A stretch of 64,000 nucleotides of DNA from Phormidesmis sp963789215 (GCA_963789215.1 CAWBJY010000011.1:558001-622000), one strand, 5' to 3'; numbered from the stretch's first letter, positions 9,680 through 19,357 are shown. The notes: generated from the letters alone by a model not told the origin. Numbers and translations: made by a program.

Positions 9680-10654
9680 ATGTCACTGTTCGACTGGTTT
9701 GCAAATCGTAGGAAAACGGGTTTGATTAGCGAGGATCGACACGAGCGCGAGATTGCCGATGGTCTGTGGCGAAAATGCGAACGCTGCGACGAGCTGATCT
9801 ATACGAAGGACTTAAAGGCGAATCAGCAGGTGTGCCCGGAATGCGGATTCCATCATCGAGTGTTCAGCGTAGAGCGCATTGAGCAACTGATCGATGAGGG
9901 TTCTTGGTCGCCGATAGATACTCAAATTGGGCCGCAAGACCCGCTGCGGTTTCGCGATCGCAAAGCCTATGCCGACCGCATCCGCGATACTCAAGCCAAA
10001 ACCAAGCTAGTAGATGGCGTCCAAACAGGCCTTGGGCAAATTGGTGGAGAACCGGCAGCGCTAGGCGTGATGGACTTTCGCTTTATGGGCGGGAGCATGG
10101 GATCTGTGGTAGGCGAAAAACTGACTCGGCTGATCGAGCGCGCCACGGCTGATAAGCTGCCTGCGATTATTGTGTGTTCTTCCGGAGGGGCCAGAATGCA
10201 AGAAGGCATGTTGAGCCTGATGCAGATGGCAAAAATTAGCGCAGCGCTAGAGCGTCACCGCGAGTCTCGGCTGCTGTACATTCCCGTTTTGACCCATCCC
10301 ACTACGGGCGGCGTTACGGCCAGCTTTGCGATGCTTGGCGACATCATTATGGCAGAGCCAGAGGCCACCATTGGCTTTGCGGGTCGGCGGGTAGTGGAGC
10401 AAACCGTACGAGAAAAGCTGCCTGATGACTTCCAGACCGCAGAATATCTGCTGAAGCATGGTTTTGTCGATACGATTGTGCCGCGTACTCAGCTTAAGCA
10501 AAGCCTGGCCCAGATGATTCGGCTACATCGACCGGTAAATCGGGTTTCAATTGCCGCGCGACCCACGGCTACTGTTGCCGCCGCTAGCCCAGAAAGACAG
10601 CTAGAGAAACAAGTCTCGCCGGTTCTACGCAATGCGGACTCATTAGAGTCATAG
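9680..10654 (+). CDS. accD: Acetyl-CoA carboxylase carboxyltransferase subunit beta
   Basis: The beta subunit carries half of the carboxyltransferase site that makes malonyl-CoA for fatty acid synthesis. The N-terminus has the Cys4 zinc ribbon (CERCDEL and CPECGF). Downstream are the crotonase-fold motifs SSGGARMQEGM and the oxyanion stretch HPTTGGVTASFAMLGD, then EPEATIGFAGRRVVEQT. The frame is open from a TTG at 9557. I chose the ATG at 9680 because MSLFDWFANRRK is the usual start of cyanobacterial AccD. The C-terminal 30 residues are Ala/Pro-rich and variable. Confidence 0.93.
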   Translation: MSLFDWFANRRKTGLISEDRHEREIADGLWRKCERCDELIYTKDLKANQQVCPECGFHHRVFSVERIEQLIDEGSWSPIDTQIGPQDPLRFRDRKAYADRIRDTQAKTKLVDGVQTGLGQIGGEPAALGVMDFRFMGGSMGSVVGEKLTRLIERATADKLPAIIVCSSGGARMQEGMLSLMQMAKISAALERHRESRLLYIPVLTHPTTGGVTASFAMLGDIIMAEPEATIGFAGRRVVEQTVREKLPDDFQTAEYLLKHGFVDTIVPRTQLKQSLAQMIRLHRPVNRVSIAARPTATVAAASPERQLEKQVSPVLRNADSLES

Positions 10655-10896
10655 CGGGGCAACTTTGACGGTAGACAATCGCCATTTGTAACGAAGTGTA
10701 ACTAATCTGAGCAGCTTACAAGCCCTTCGCCAGAGGATTAACGAGATATTGGTGTATCTTCGAGCTTGTCCACCCTACTGCCGTCCTATTCGTGGCATGA
10801 TAAATGCATAATTCGATTCATTTTGCGGTTAAGCCTCAGTGGTTTGACTGCATTTGAGTCAGTGCTGTGTTGCGTGTCTGAGAAGCGAGCATAAAA

Positions 10897-11421
10897 ATGA
10901 GAAATTTGTTGAAGAGATGTACTGCTTGGCTGGCGGTTGCTGTCATCTTTGTGGCCGGTGTATTTGGAAGCGGCGTTGGACGCGATTATAGCGATGCGAT
11001 CGCAGCGGAAATCGATCCAGCTACGCGAACCATCAAAATGAACGAACAGGGCGATACCTCGACCCTTCCTGTAGAAGAATTCCTGCGCGGTCGCCGTCAG
11101 TTCAATGCGGCCTGTGCAACTTGCCACGTGGGCGGTATTACTAAAACCAACCCTAACGTCGGTCTAGACACCGAGTCCTTAGAAGGGGCCTACCCCGCTC
11201 GCGATAATATTGCGGCGCTAGTAGACTACCTGCACAATCCGACAACTTACGATGGCCTAACCGAAATCTCTGAGCTGCACCCTAGCATGCAGAGTACAGA
11301 TATTTACCCTAAGATGCGCAGGCTCACCGAAGATGACCTAGAAGCCATTTCGGCCCACATTCTGCTAATGCCTAAAATCATGGGCGATCAGTGGGGCGCA
11401 GGTAAGACGAAATCTCTGTAG
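10897..11421 (+). CDS. psbV: Cytochrome c-550, photosystem II extrinsic protein PsbV
   Basis: 174 residues with a Sec signal peptide (hydrophobic AWLAVAVIFVAGVFGSG, cleavage probably at the AIAAE region) for the thylakoid lumen. The haem c site is CATCH. The distal His is likely the one in SELHPSMQSTDIYP. PsbV stabilises the oxygen-evolving cluster on the lumenal face of PSII. The C-terminus ends in GAGKTKSL rather than the aromatic pair usual after the GGGK stretch in well-studied PsbV (see findings). It is monocistronic and is followed by a good terminator. Confidence 0.93.
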   Translation: MRNLLKRCTAWLAVAVIFVAGVFGSGVGRDYSDAIAAEIDPATRTIKMNEQGDTSTLPVEEFLRGRRQFNAACATCHVGGITKTNPNVGLDTESLEGAYPARDNIAALVDYLHNPTTYDGLTEISELHPSMQSTDIYPKMRRLTEDDLEAISAHILLMPKIMGDQWGAGKTKSL

Positions 11422-11532
11422 ATTCTGTCTTATAGGTCATTTTTATACAGCCATTGGGCTTCATCCAATCCTTGACGGCTAAGCATCGACCTAAGTATTG
11501 ACCTAAGTCTCAATCAAAAGAGACTGAGCGTT

Positions 11533-11567
11533 GCAAAGCGCAGGAAATCATTCTCCTGCGCTTTTTG
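11533..11567 (+). terminator. Rho-independent terminator after psbV
   Basis: Stem gcaaagcgcagga pairs with tcctgcgctttttgc across an 8-nt loop, with a T run in the distal arm. It lies 110 bp beyond the psbV stop and fits the plus strand. Confidence 0.75.
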
Positions 11568-11687
11568 CTTTGGCTGCATGTCCCTGGCAATAGCACCCGA
11601 CTCTACTGGTTGGACACAAAGGCACCAGCAGGGCGATAAGATAAATCCCGGTGACGGATGGTATTTACGTGAACAGTGCGGCGGTCT

Positions 11688-12968
11688 ATGGCTCGGCAAT
11701 TGAAGATAAATAGAAGAACGCTGTTAATCGGAACGGCTGCGGCTGCTATGGGCGGCGCGCTGTCAAGCTGTAGACCGAGTGCGCCTGATGCGCTAAAAAT
11801 ATCGCTGCTAACAGACGCTATCCCGGCTGAAGTGCTGAAGAAATTTCGGCAGCAGACGAACGCTCCCGTAAAGTTTCAAACGCTGAATCAGCTATCGGGC
11901 TTATTTCAGCAGCTACAGCGATGGCAATTACCGGACAAGAGCAAAAGCTTCTCACTCAAAGAGCTTTTGCCCTGGGTAGAAGATCCTAAACAGATTCAGC
12001 CAGATAATTTGGTGAGCTTAGACGATTATTGGTTGGCCGGTGCGATCGCTCAAAATTTGATTGAACCCCTTCAGCTAAAGCCAGGCGCACTAGAAAAATT
12101 ACCCGCCGACTGGCTACAAAACTGGCAGCAGTTCATCAATCAAGGTATTCCAGATCGAGGTGGTAAGAATCTGGCATCCCAGAATCAGGATGCCGCCCCC
12201 AATCTGACTGGTGATACCGCCAATACGATTTGGGCAGCGCCTTATAGAGTGCAGTCTTTGGTCGTTGTTTACCGAGAGGGCAAGGTGTTAGCCACATCAG
12301 GCGCTGAACCCTTTTCAAGCTGGCGCGATTTGCTAGATCCGACGTTGCAAAATCGCATTGCGATGCCAGATCATCCGCGCATTGTCTTAGGCCTATTGCA
12401 GAAAATTCGCAGCGGCAGCTTTAATCCCAGCATTGAGAGCAGCGCTCAAACGCCGCCAACTGCCTCAGATATTGAGCGACAGCTTGCCGAGCAGCTAGGT
12501 GAGCCGCTAGCTCAACTTAACCGTCAAGTGAGAACCTATGACGGAGAAAACTCGCTTAAGGCGCTGATCAACGGTGACGTAGACGTAGCCGTTAGCTGGT
12601 CAGCAGATATTGTCGCCGCCCAACGGCGATATCAAGATCTAAAAATGACGATACCTACTGAGGGATCACTGCTATCGGCAGATGTTTGGGTCAGGCCGAA
12701 GGGAGCACCTGTAAACGAGGCAGCCAAGGATTGGATTGAATATTGCTGGGAGATGGGGCCAGCAACGCAAATATCCCGCTCGGGTGAAGGATTATCTCCT
12801 GTCTTTCTGGGAAAAGAGAGCAGGTTGCCACCGGTGCTAGCGAGCGGCCCTCTGTCTTTAGAGGCGATTCAAAACAGCGAGCCAATTCTGCCTTTATCTG
12901 CGGCAGTGCAGACGGCATACTTTAATTTTTGGCAGCAGGAAAGAGGCCGCTATCGCCGAGGTGGTTAG
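11688..12968 (+). CDS. Periplasmic solute-binding lipoprotein (spermidine/putrescine-type), Tat signal
   Basis: About 426 residues, class D substrate-binding fold of the PotD / iron-binding type. The N-terminus carries a Tat-like twin-arginine signal (NRRTLLIGTAAAAMGGALSSC) whose Cys suggests lipid attachment. Further signs are KISLLTDAIPAEVLKKF, a long helical middle, and GDVDVAVSWSADIV, the usual late strand of polyamine-binding proteins. No permease or ATPase gene lies nearby, so its transporter must be elsewhere. An in-frame GTG lies 4 codons earlier. The ligand cannot be decided. The 3' end overlaps the convergent next gene by 4 bp. Confidence 0.75.
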   Translation: MARQLKINRRTLLIGTAAAAMGGALSSCRPSAPDALKISLLTDAIPAEVLKKFRQQTNAPVKFQTLNQLSGLFQQLQRWQLPDKSKSFSLKELLPWVEDPKQIQPDNLVSLDDYWLAGAIAQNLIEPLQLKPGALEKLPADWLQNWQQFINQGIPDRGGKNLASQNQDAAPNLTGDTANTIWAAPYRVQSLVVVYREGKVLATSGAEPFSSWRDLLDPTLQNRIAMPDHPRIVLGLLQKIRSGSFNPSIESSAQTPPTASDIERQLAEQLGEPLAQLNRQVRTYDGENSLKALINGDVDVAVSWSADIVAAQRRYQDLKMTIPTEGSLLSADVWVRPKGAPVNEAAKDWIEYCWEMGPATQISRSGEGLSPVFLGKESRLPPVLASGPLSLEAIQNSEPILPLSAAVQTAYFNFWQQERGRYRRGG

Positions 12969-13702
12969 CGAGCGGGCGATAGGAGTGACCCGCGAGTGCG
13001 CAGACTCGATTCGTCTAAGAGGACGTTGCAAGGTACTGAGGGCTGAGCTGGGTTAGGCGGAAGGGTTGACTGCTCGAAGTTGCAAAAGTAAGCACCACGC
13101 AGCACGGCAGTTCTGATTCCATTCACGCTAGAGCCGTTGGCGTCTAGGCTGGTCTGCTCGTCTCCAGTATGGAATACACGAAGGTTGTAGCCCTGGTATT
13201 TTGCGGCGGTGCCAAACTGCGAGATGAAGGCGTAGCGCTCAAAGTAATTAAGTAAATCCCAGATAGATTCGTTGACAATGACATCTACGTAGTTGATGGT
13301 TTTACCTGTACTGTCGGGTGCGCGGTAGGCTCGCCAGCGTTCGACTAGGCGATCGCTCCCATAGCGATTGCCAATTTGATCTTCTATCCAAGACAAACTG
13401 GGTTGCTCCATCTCAATCGGCGAGAGCAAGTTGTCTGAAGCAACTATCTGGCCCTGATAAGGCGTCGAAGAAAGCGCTGGAAACAGCGGAAATCGATCTA
13501 GATCGGAAAGGGGCGAGCGGACTGAGTTGGTTTGGGCGACTATTCTCGATTTATATCGTGAGCTAGTTGGCCGCGACGACTGTGCTAGCACGCGCTGCCT
13601 GCTAGTCGCTGTGCTAGCGCTCATCATCACCAAGCACAAAGCCGTCGTCAGACTAACGGCTACTGGCCTGACCCAAACAACCCTTCGCTCAGTTTTGACC
13701 AT
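12965..13702 (-). CDS. Conserved-looking hypothetical protein with signal peptide
   Basis: 245 residues; family not recognised. The N-terminus is a signal peptide or anchor (basic start, then AVSLTTALCLVMMSAS). The mature part is probably periplasmic or lumenal. It has a compact domain around residues 115-190 (PSLSWIEDQIGNRYGSDRLV, VDVIVNESIWDLLNYFERYA) and two Cys near the end (FCNFEQ and PCNV) that could form a disulphide. It lies just downstream of the radical SAM gene (75-bp gap), so the two may share a transcript. Confidence 0.6.
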   Translation of the reverse strand: MVKTERRVVWVRPVAVSLTTALCLVMMSASTATSRQRVLAQSSRPTSSRYKSRIVAQTNSVRSPLSDLDRFPLFPALSSTPYQGQIVASDNLLSPIEMEQPSLSWIEDQIGNRYGSDRLVERWRAYRAPDSTGKTINYVDVIVNESIWDLLNYFERYAFISQFGTAAKYQGYNLRVFHTGDEQTSLDANGSSVNGIRTAVLRGAYFCNFEQSTLPPNPAQPSVPCNVLLDESSLRTRGSLLSPAR

Positions 13703-13777
13703 TCTTTATTTCTCAAATCGCCGTGGCGATGCTAGAAGCCGTATAGCGCGAGCGATAGGCCACCGGGATTCTCTATT

Positions 13778-16483
13778 TTACGCACTGAGCATTAGCTGAA
13801 CCCGGTGGACATGGGCCAGTTGTAGAGACTGGCCGCTGACAAATTCGAGCATGGTGATCAAGTCGGCTGGCTTTAGCAAAGTGCCGTCGTTGCGACAGCT
13901 ACCAACATAGCGGAACATGCCCTGTTCGCTGCGGTTAAGGGTCAGCCGTTGACGGACAGATGCTGGTAAGTTATTTAAGTCGGCTTCGTTGGCTAAGCGG
14001 AGTTCGAAAAGGCGCGATCGCAAATCCACTTCTTTCTTTTTGCCGCGCTTAGTCGTTTTAGCTTGCATAATTTGCTCAGCCGCAAGTACCTGCGCTAGCC
14101 AGCTCGACCAGTCAGCAGCGGACTCATCTAATTCGTCTACGATCCCAACTGCTAATACGTACTCAGCGCGGTCTAGACACTTTGTTGCGGAAGGTAGATC
14201 TAACGAAATTTGCTCCACGCTGTAGAGTGGAATATTTTCGGGCAGCTGAGCTTTCAGGCGCGATTCGAACTCTTCTGGGGAAATGATTTTCGTTAGCTCG
14301 AAGTCAATAATTTCTCCGGTACTCGTTAGGCCCAACGGCAGCGCATTGGCCGGAGAAATTCGAGGGCCGGGATGAAAGCCGCCCGTAAACGCAATGGGTA
14401 AAGCAGCTCGGCGAACCGCGCGATCGAGTAGACGAGCAAAGTCTAAGTGACCAATTAGAGCCATTTCACCGAGCTTGCCGACTGTAATTCTAAGGCGCTG
14501 AGCGCGCGTTTGATTCGGTTCAAAATGGCCCGAGAACTGAGGAATCTCGAGCGGTGGAACAACAACATTGTGGCCGAAGTCGGGGCCGCAAATGCCGCAG
14601 TGAGAACAGCCTTCAAAAGAACAGTCTGGTACTACCGCCGCTTCTAGGGCGCGTTTCAGGTCGTCCTGTAGCCACTGCTTTTCAATTCCGGTGTCAATGT
14701 GATCCCAGGGTAGCGGGCGAGCCAGTACTGCCTCCATCTCATCACTGACGGCCTGGCCTTTGCGTTCGCTGCTTTCGATGTTCTCGTCTAGGCTCCATTC
14801 GCCGCTTTCTACCTGGCGGTATTGCCAATCGAGACCAGCATCCGCGATCGCCTCTGTCCAAGCCCCAAACGCCTTGTCTACGCTCTCCCACCAGGAGTCC
14901 ATACCTGCGCCTAGCTCCCAAGCGCGCTTGACTACGGCTGAAAGTCTGCGATCGCCTCGGCCCACAAAATCTTCCATGGCCGAAATTCGCACGTCGGTAA
15001 AGTTTGCCTTTACGCCTCGAATTGCCCTGAACTCAGCCTGTAACAGGTCTTGCTTGCGCTTAAACTCCTCAGTCGAAACCGAATGCCATTGAAAAGGCGT
15101 ATGCGGCTTGGGCGTTAAATTAGAGATCGTAATGTTAAACTTCAGCGCCCGACGGCCCTTAATAAAGCACTCCCGTCGCAGCCAGCGCACCGTTTCAGCA
15201 ATGCCAATGACATCAATATCGGTTTCGCCCGGTAGCCCTATCATGAAGTAAAGCTTCACACGCTCCCAGCCTTGCTCGTAGGCAGTTTTCACGCCGCGCA
15301 GCAGCTCCTCGTTCGTGAGTCCTTTGTTAATGATGTCGCGCATCCGCTGCGTGCCGGCCTCGGGTGCAAAGGTCAGTCCTGTTTGTCTTAGACCGCCGAC
15401 GATATTCGCAATATTCTCGTCGAACCGGTCTACTCGCTGGCTAGGCAACGATAGGTTGATGTTGTCATCCTTTAGCCTATTTTTGATCTCTACGCCTACC
15501 GCAGGCAGTGCCAGGTAGTCCGAGCAGCTTAAAGACAGCAGCGAAAACTCGTTGTAGCCGGTTTCGCGCATACCCCGCTCAATAGTGTCAATCACCTGCT
15601 CGGGCGGCACGTCTCTAGCCGGGCGCGTTAACATCCCTGGCTGGCAAAAGCGGCAGCCTCGAGTGCAGCCCCGCCGAATTTCGACCGTCAGACGATCATG
15701 TACAGTTTCGACGTAGGGCACTAGCCCAATAGAGTACTCGGGCATCGGTGGGGCCACGCGCCTGAGAATTCGCGCAGGCACGTCCGGGCGATTAGGATGC
15801 ACTGAGCCATCTGGAGCCATGTCGTAGAATCTAGGCACATATACGCCGGGCACCTGGGCTAAATCGAGCAGTAGCGCCTCTCTACTTAGTCCTGCCGCTT
15901 TGCCTTCTTTAAGGATGAGTCCAATTTCGGGCAGCAGTTCTTCGCCGTCGCCGAGTGCCACAAAATCGAAGAATTCGGCGTAAGGTTCGGGGTTAGAGGT
16001 TGCCGTTTGCCCGCCTGCAAAAATTAGGGGCCAGCTACCATCTTCTGTATTCCAAGGGCCTTGAGCATCGCGCTCTTTCCAGGTAAGTGGCACTTGGGCT
16101 AGCGAAAGCATTTCTAGAATGTTGGTTGCGCCTAGTTCGTAGCTCAAGCTAAAGCCGAGAATGTCGAACTCTACCAGGCTGCGGCGAGATTCTACGGCAA
16201 AAAGTGGCATCTGGCTGGCTTTTAGCTTCTCGGCGAGGTCGGCGGCTGGTAGATAAGCGCGATCGCACAGTTGCCGGGGCAGCGCATTCAAAATGCTATA
16301 CAAAATGATGTGGCCCAAGTTAGACGCGCCTACCTCATATATTTCTGGGTAGGTCAGCACCCAACGAATATCTGCTGTCTTCCATGGTTTATGAACTGCA
16401 CCGCGCTCGTTGCCCAAATACCTAGCAGGTCGGGATATATCAGCATTTAGAAAGTCGGCGGCAATAGTCACAGCAGGCATCAT
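13778..16483 (-). CDS. TIGR03960-type radical SAM protein with C-terminal DUF2344
   Basis: About 901 residues. An N-terminal B12-binding-like Rossmann region (about 20-200) is followed by a radical SAM core whose cluster motif is CTRGCRFC (Cx3Cx2C). A C-terminal DUF2344/TIGR03936 domain begins after a second Cys-rich site, CSHCGIC. Bacterial homologues often lie beside ribonuclease E/G, but no rne is seen here. The reaction is unknown; RNA or protein modification has been suggested by context. The frame extends 15 codons upstream, but the MMPAVTIAADFL start suits the family better. Confidence 0.85.
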   Translation of the reverse strand: MMPAVTIAADFLNADISRPARYLGNERGAVHKPWKTADIRWVLTYPEIYEVGASNLGHIILYSILNALPRQLCDRAYLPAADLAEKLKASQMPLFAVESRRSLVEFDILGFSLSYELGATNILEMLSLAQVPLTWKERDAQGPWNTEDGSWPLIFAGGQTATSNPEPYAEFFDFVALGDGEELLPEIGLILKEGKAAGLSREALLLDLAQVPGVYVPRFYDMAPDGSVHPNRPDVPARILRRVAPPMPEYSIGLVPYVETVHDRLTVEIRRGCTRGCRFCQPGMLTRPARDVPPEQVIDTIERGMRETGYNEFSLLSLSCSDYLALPAVGVEIKNRLKDDNINLSLPSQRVDRFDENIANIVGGLRQTGLTFAPEAGTQRMRDIINKGLTNEELLRGVKTAYEQGWERVKLYFMIGLPGETDIDVIGIAETVRWLRRECFIKGRRALKFNITISNLTPKPHTPFQWHSVSTEEFKRKQDLLQAEFRAIRGVKANFTDVRISAMEDFVGRGDRRLSAVVKRAWELGAGMDSWWESVDKAFGAWTEAIADAGLDWQYRQVESGEWSLDENIESSERKGQAVSDEMEAVLARPLPWDHIDTGIEKQWLQDDLKRALEAAVVPDCSFEGCSHCGICGPDFGHNVVVPPLEIPQFSGHFEPNQTRAQRLRITVGKLGEMALIGHLDFARLLDRAVRRAALPIAFTGGFHPGPRISPANALPLGLTSTGEIIDFELTKIISPEEFESRLKAQLPENIPLYSVEQISLDLPSATKCLDRAEYVLAVGIVDELDESAADWSSWLAQVLAAEQIMQAKTTKRGKKKEVDLRSRLFELRLANEADLNNLPASVRQRLTLNRSEQGMFRYVGSCRNDGTLLKPADLITMLEFVSGQSLQLAHVHRVQLMLSA

Positions 16484-16569
16484 CAGAAATCTACAGGCAC
16501 TTACTATATCGCAAACCCCCAGCAGCAAGCCCTCTAAAACAGGACTCGTTCACCTACTCAACTCCATTG

Positions 16570-16614
16570 CCAAAGCTAAACTTGCCAAAGCTAAATATGG
16601 AAAAGCTAGATATA
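16570..16614. repeat. 15-bp tandem repeat, three degenerate copies
   Basis: Adjacent units ccaaagctaaacttg, ccaaagctaaatatg and gaaaagctagatata lie upstream of the radical SAM gene, in the spacer towards the STAS gene. Confidence 0.8.
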
Positions 16615-16764
16615 GAAAATTTAAACGTACCTGAAGCCAAAAAATACTCAAAAAAAAGACGCTTTACTATTGTAAGGAAGCATCTTCTTCAGTCGTATAT
16701 TTAGGAGTTGCGTTTCTAGGAGCGGTCTTTTAGATATGCCTGAGAGTGGATAGAATCCTGTCGT

Positions 16765-17088
16765 CTAGGCAGCTGCTGCCACTGGGAATTGATCCACCAT
16801 CGTGAATATGCGATCAAGCTGAGTTAGTTCGAACACAATGCGTACAGAAGGCGGCGCAGAGCAAATTCTTAGGCGAGTGCTGGTTTGCTTAGCGTTGTTT
16901 AGCGCTGACATAAAAGAAACGAGACCTGCATTGTCTAAGGACTCTACGTTGCTCATATCTATAACTAGTTCTTCGCCATGATTGTGCTGCATTGCAGCCA
17001 TCAACTGCTGTTCGAAGCTAGCGGCGCTTTCAGCGTTCAGCACGCCAGAAGGACAAATTACGGTCAGTGGTGAATCTAGGGTTGCCAT
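16765..17088 (-). CDS. STAS-domain protein (anti-sigma factor antagonist-like)
   Basis: 107 residues, a single STAS domain with the usual pattern: VICPSGVLNAESAASFEQQL, the strand EELVIDMSNVE and the loop SLDNAGLVSFMSAL. In SpoIIAA/RsbV the loop reads D-S-S/T-G and its Ser is phosphorylated. Here it is D-N-A-G, so it has no phosphorylatable Ser at that place. It has a strong Shine-Dalgarno, GAGGAGAG, 6 nt upstream. No kinase or phosphatase partner lies adjacent. Confidence 0.85.
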   Translation of the reverse strand: MATLDSPLTVICPSGVLNAESAASFEQQLMAAMQHNHGEELVIDMSNVESLDNAGLVSFMSALNNAKQTSTRLRICSAPPSVRIVFELTQLDRIFTMVDQFPVAAAA

Positions 17089-18325
17089 ATTATTCTCTCC
17101 TCAGTTAGCTCCCGAAGAGCTATCAGTTAGTTTAATTAATCTGAATGAACTATCAACTACGGGCCACCGATTACTCCAGGCAAGTTAGTAATCTAAAAAC
17201 GGCTGCTCTATGCAAGAACAATTTATATCAGCAGCTATACTCTCAATAGTTGACATCGAACAAACTCAATAGTTGATATTGACACAAATGCAAATTAAAA
17301 CAACGCGATGTGTGTTTTCCAAAGCCGATGCCCGTACTTACAAACTTAGCGATGAAGCCTAGATCAAGATTGAGAATAACTGTGTATTCGTCAAATCTTG
17401 ACTCAGCTATGGCTTCTATAAAGATTTAAGTAAGTACAACCACTTAACTTCAAGACTCTGTTGAAAGTCAGTGCGCTTTGCTACAAAGTATGCAGACAAC
17501 ATGCAGATATATTCCCAACTTTCTGATTATTCCCTCCTGAAAGCTACCAAAAGCTATTAAAGGTACTTCTATTCGTCCTCAAAGCTTTAAAATAGTCATC
17601 TCAGGACAATCAACAAAGCCTGAAATCAATTATTCCTTGGGCCTTCTAGAGAACTTGACGTTCTGCAAAGAACACATCAACAAAACCTTATATTTCTCAT
17701 AGAAGCTACCTAATTTGTTTTTGTTCCTCGGAAAAATTGAGCAATCTGTTGTCTATGACTTTGCGTTTATAGACAGAAATCCATAGACAATTCGGCGAGA
17801 AAATTCTCCAAGCATTTGTCTTGTTGTCTACCGTTGGTATTAGACAATACATTCCGTAGCTATTTGACTTCTCGACAGTGCGTAAAATCACCTGCTATCT
17901 CTGATGCCGAATGCTCTCGCTACCGAACTTTGGTCGGGCCAAACTAAAAAACGCTCCCTTTCTTGTTGTCTAACAGCAAACCATAATCACCGTACAGAGA
18001 GGATATTTGCTTACCTCTAAAGGTCGATTTATCAAAGACAATTTTTCTAATGAGAGATCAGTATATGGATTATTTAAATGGGTATAAAAGCTAAATTAAA
18101 TGAGGCAATCAAAGCTACAGTCTGTTGTAGAAAAGAAGCAAATAAAGGTCTATCTCTAGGTTCTGAGTAATATTTCAGTTCCTCTAAAGTGAATTTTGCT
18201 TCGGATACTAAACACTATGGGACTTTGGTGCGCGATCGCTCTAGCCGCAACCACCTCAAATAGAGGCACAGTCATTTACACAAGGCTACAAAAAAATATG
18301 GCTGCAAAAGATTACGGCTAAAAAA
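17089..18325. other. 1.24-kb AT-rich gene-free region
   Basis: No coding region of conviction. The longest frame, 61 codons at 17706-17891 on the minus strand, lacks codon bias. The stretch is more AT-rich than its surroundings and contains several TTGTCTA/TAGACAA copies and hairpins. It holds one HIP1 site near 18233. It may contain the STAS promoter or untranslated RNA. Confidence 0.6.
17749..17847. other. Two hairpins built on TTGTCTA / TAGACAA
   Basis: A 9-bp perfect inverted repeat (ttgtctatg at 17749-17757, catagacaa at 17782-17790) is followed by a 7-bp one (ttgtcta at 17824-17830, tagacaa at 17841-17847). Another ttgtcta lies at 17966-17972. They could be RNA stems or binding sites for a dimeric regulator. 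Confidence 0.5.
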
Positions 18326-18889
18326 CTAAGACGATAAAATCCGAATTGGAGAAACGTTCCGCTTCTCAATCTCCGACAATTCAGGCTTAGGTAGGTTGGA
18401 TTTAGCTAGATTTGACCTAAATGTATCTGCGTGGGTCAGCCAAAAGCTGCGGATAAATTCGCTGAGCTGAGCCTGGCTTCGAAGATGGGAATCGTCAGGG
18501 CTGAGTTTGATCTGGATGAGGAGCGTAAAGAAGTCAATGTCGAAGGCGATGCTAAAGAAGGTTGCTGGCCAGATCAGGTCGGGGCAGTCTTTTAAATCGT
18601 AAAGGGAAAGAGCGGAAGACTCGGGATGAGCGGCAGCCTGGGCGATCGCAGCTTGTCTATCGGCTGAGTCTGAACTTTTTGTTTCAGGCAGGCCACAGAT
18701 GAGCAGTGTCGGCCTAGCCCAGCAAAGACGGCGAGCTTCTACAATTTGGATGGCTTCAGCATAAAGTCGCGATGAGCCGTGTTCTAAGTAGAGAATCTGA
18801 GAAGGTGCGATGCTCATAGCGTTGCTCACCCATACGGACGGACTGGCTAGTTCTATAGCGATAATTGAATATATCGGCCTCTGAGTCAT
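18326..18889 (-). CDS. Hypothetical protein, 187 aa
   Basis: Not recognised. The N-terminal strand pattern (YSIIAIELASPSVWV, PSQILYLEHGSSRLYAEAIQ, RPTLLICGLPE) looks like an alpha/beta fold. It is followed by helical segments (DFFTLLIQIKLS, SQAQLSEFIRSFWLTHADTF) and a polar tail. There is no signal peptide or membrane helix. The purine run AAAGAGA upstream of the ATG supports the chosen start. It is divergent from clpS. Confidence 0.55.
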   Translation of the reverse strand: MTQRPIYSIIAIELASPSVWVSNAMSIAPSQILYLEHGSSRLYAEAIQIVEARRLCWARPTLLICGLPETKSSDSADRQAAIAQAAAHPESSALSLYDLKDCPDLIWPATFFSIAFDIDFFTLLIQIKLSPDDSHLRSQAQLSEFIRSFWLTHADTFRSNLAKSNLPKPELSEIEKRNVSPIRILSS

Positions 18890-19045
18890 TTTAATCTCTT
18901 TATTTTTCTTTTCTCTGAGATATATTAAGAAACGCGGTTGTGGCGACGCCCATATAAAATTTCGCTATAGCTGCTTGTTTCTCGTCCATGGGGTATCGAC
19001 GATAGAATAAACGTTTGAGCTATTTGTAAGGAGCAGACTAGAAAA

Positions 19046-19342
19046 ATGCCTACTACTTCTGTAGGAACTATCGAAAAAACAACCGTTTCGACCGTTCGCA
19101 AGATTGCGCCACGATATCGGGTGCTGCTGCACAATGACGACGTTAACGGCATGGAATATGTGGTGGAATGCCTGGTAACGACCGTTCCGGCTTTAACGGC
19201 TCCCCAAGCGATCGATATTATGATGCAGGCTCACAATGCTGGAACGGGCTTGGTCATCATTTGCGAATTGGAACACGCTGAGTTTTACTGCGAGGCGCTG
19301 TGCGCTAAGGGTTTGACCAGTACAATTGAGCCGGACGAATAA
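19046..19342 (+). CDS. clpS: ATP-dependent Clp protease adaptor ClpS
   Basis: 98 residues. ClpS binds N-degron substrates and hands them to the ClpC/ClpA unfoldase. Family signature: PRYRVLLHNDDVNGMEYVVE, then the helix in TAPQAIDIMMQAHNAGTGLV and CELEHAEFYCEAL. The N-terminal 28 residues are the flexible extension. AAGGAG lies upstream at proper spacing. The stop is 15 bp before the following CPBP protease gene, so the two are probably one operon. Confidence 0.94.
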   Translation: MPTTSVGTIEKTTVSTVRKIAPRYRVLLHNDDVNGMEYVVECLVTTVPALTAPQAIDIMMQAHNAGTGLVIICELEHAEFYCEALCAKGLTSTIEPDE

Positions 19343-19357
19343 CCAGGCAAATCAACT

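Noticed and set aside
17706..17891. 61-codon frame on the minus strand
   Set aside because: It overlaps the hairpins, has no ribosome binding site and no recognisable family; likely chance.
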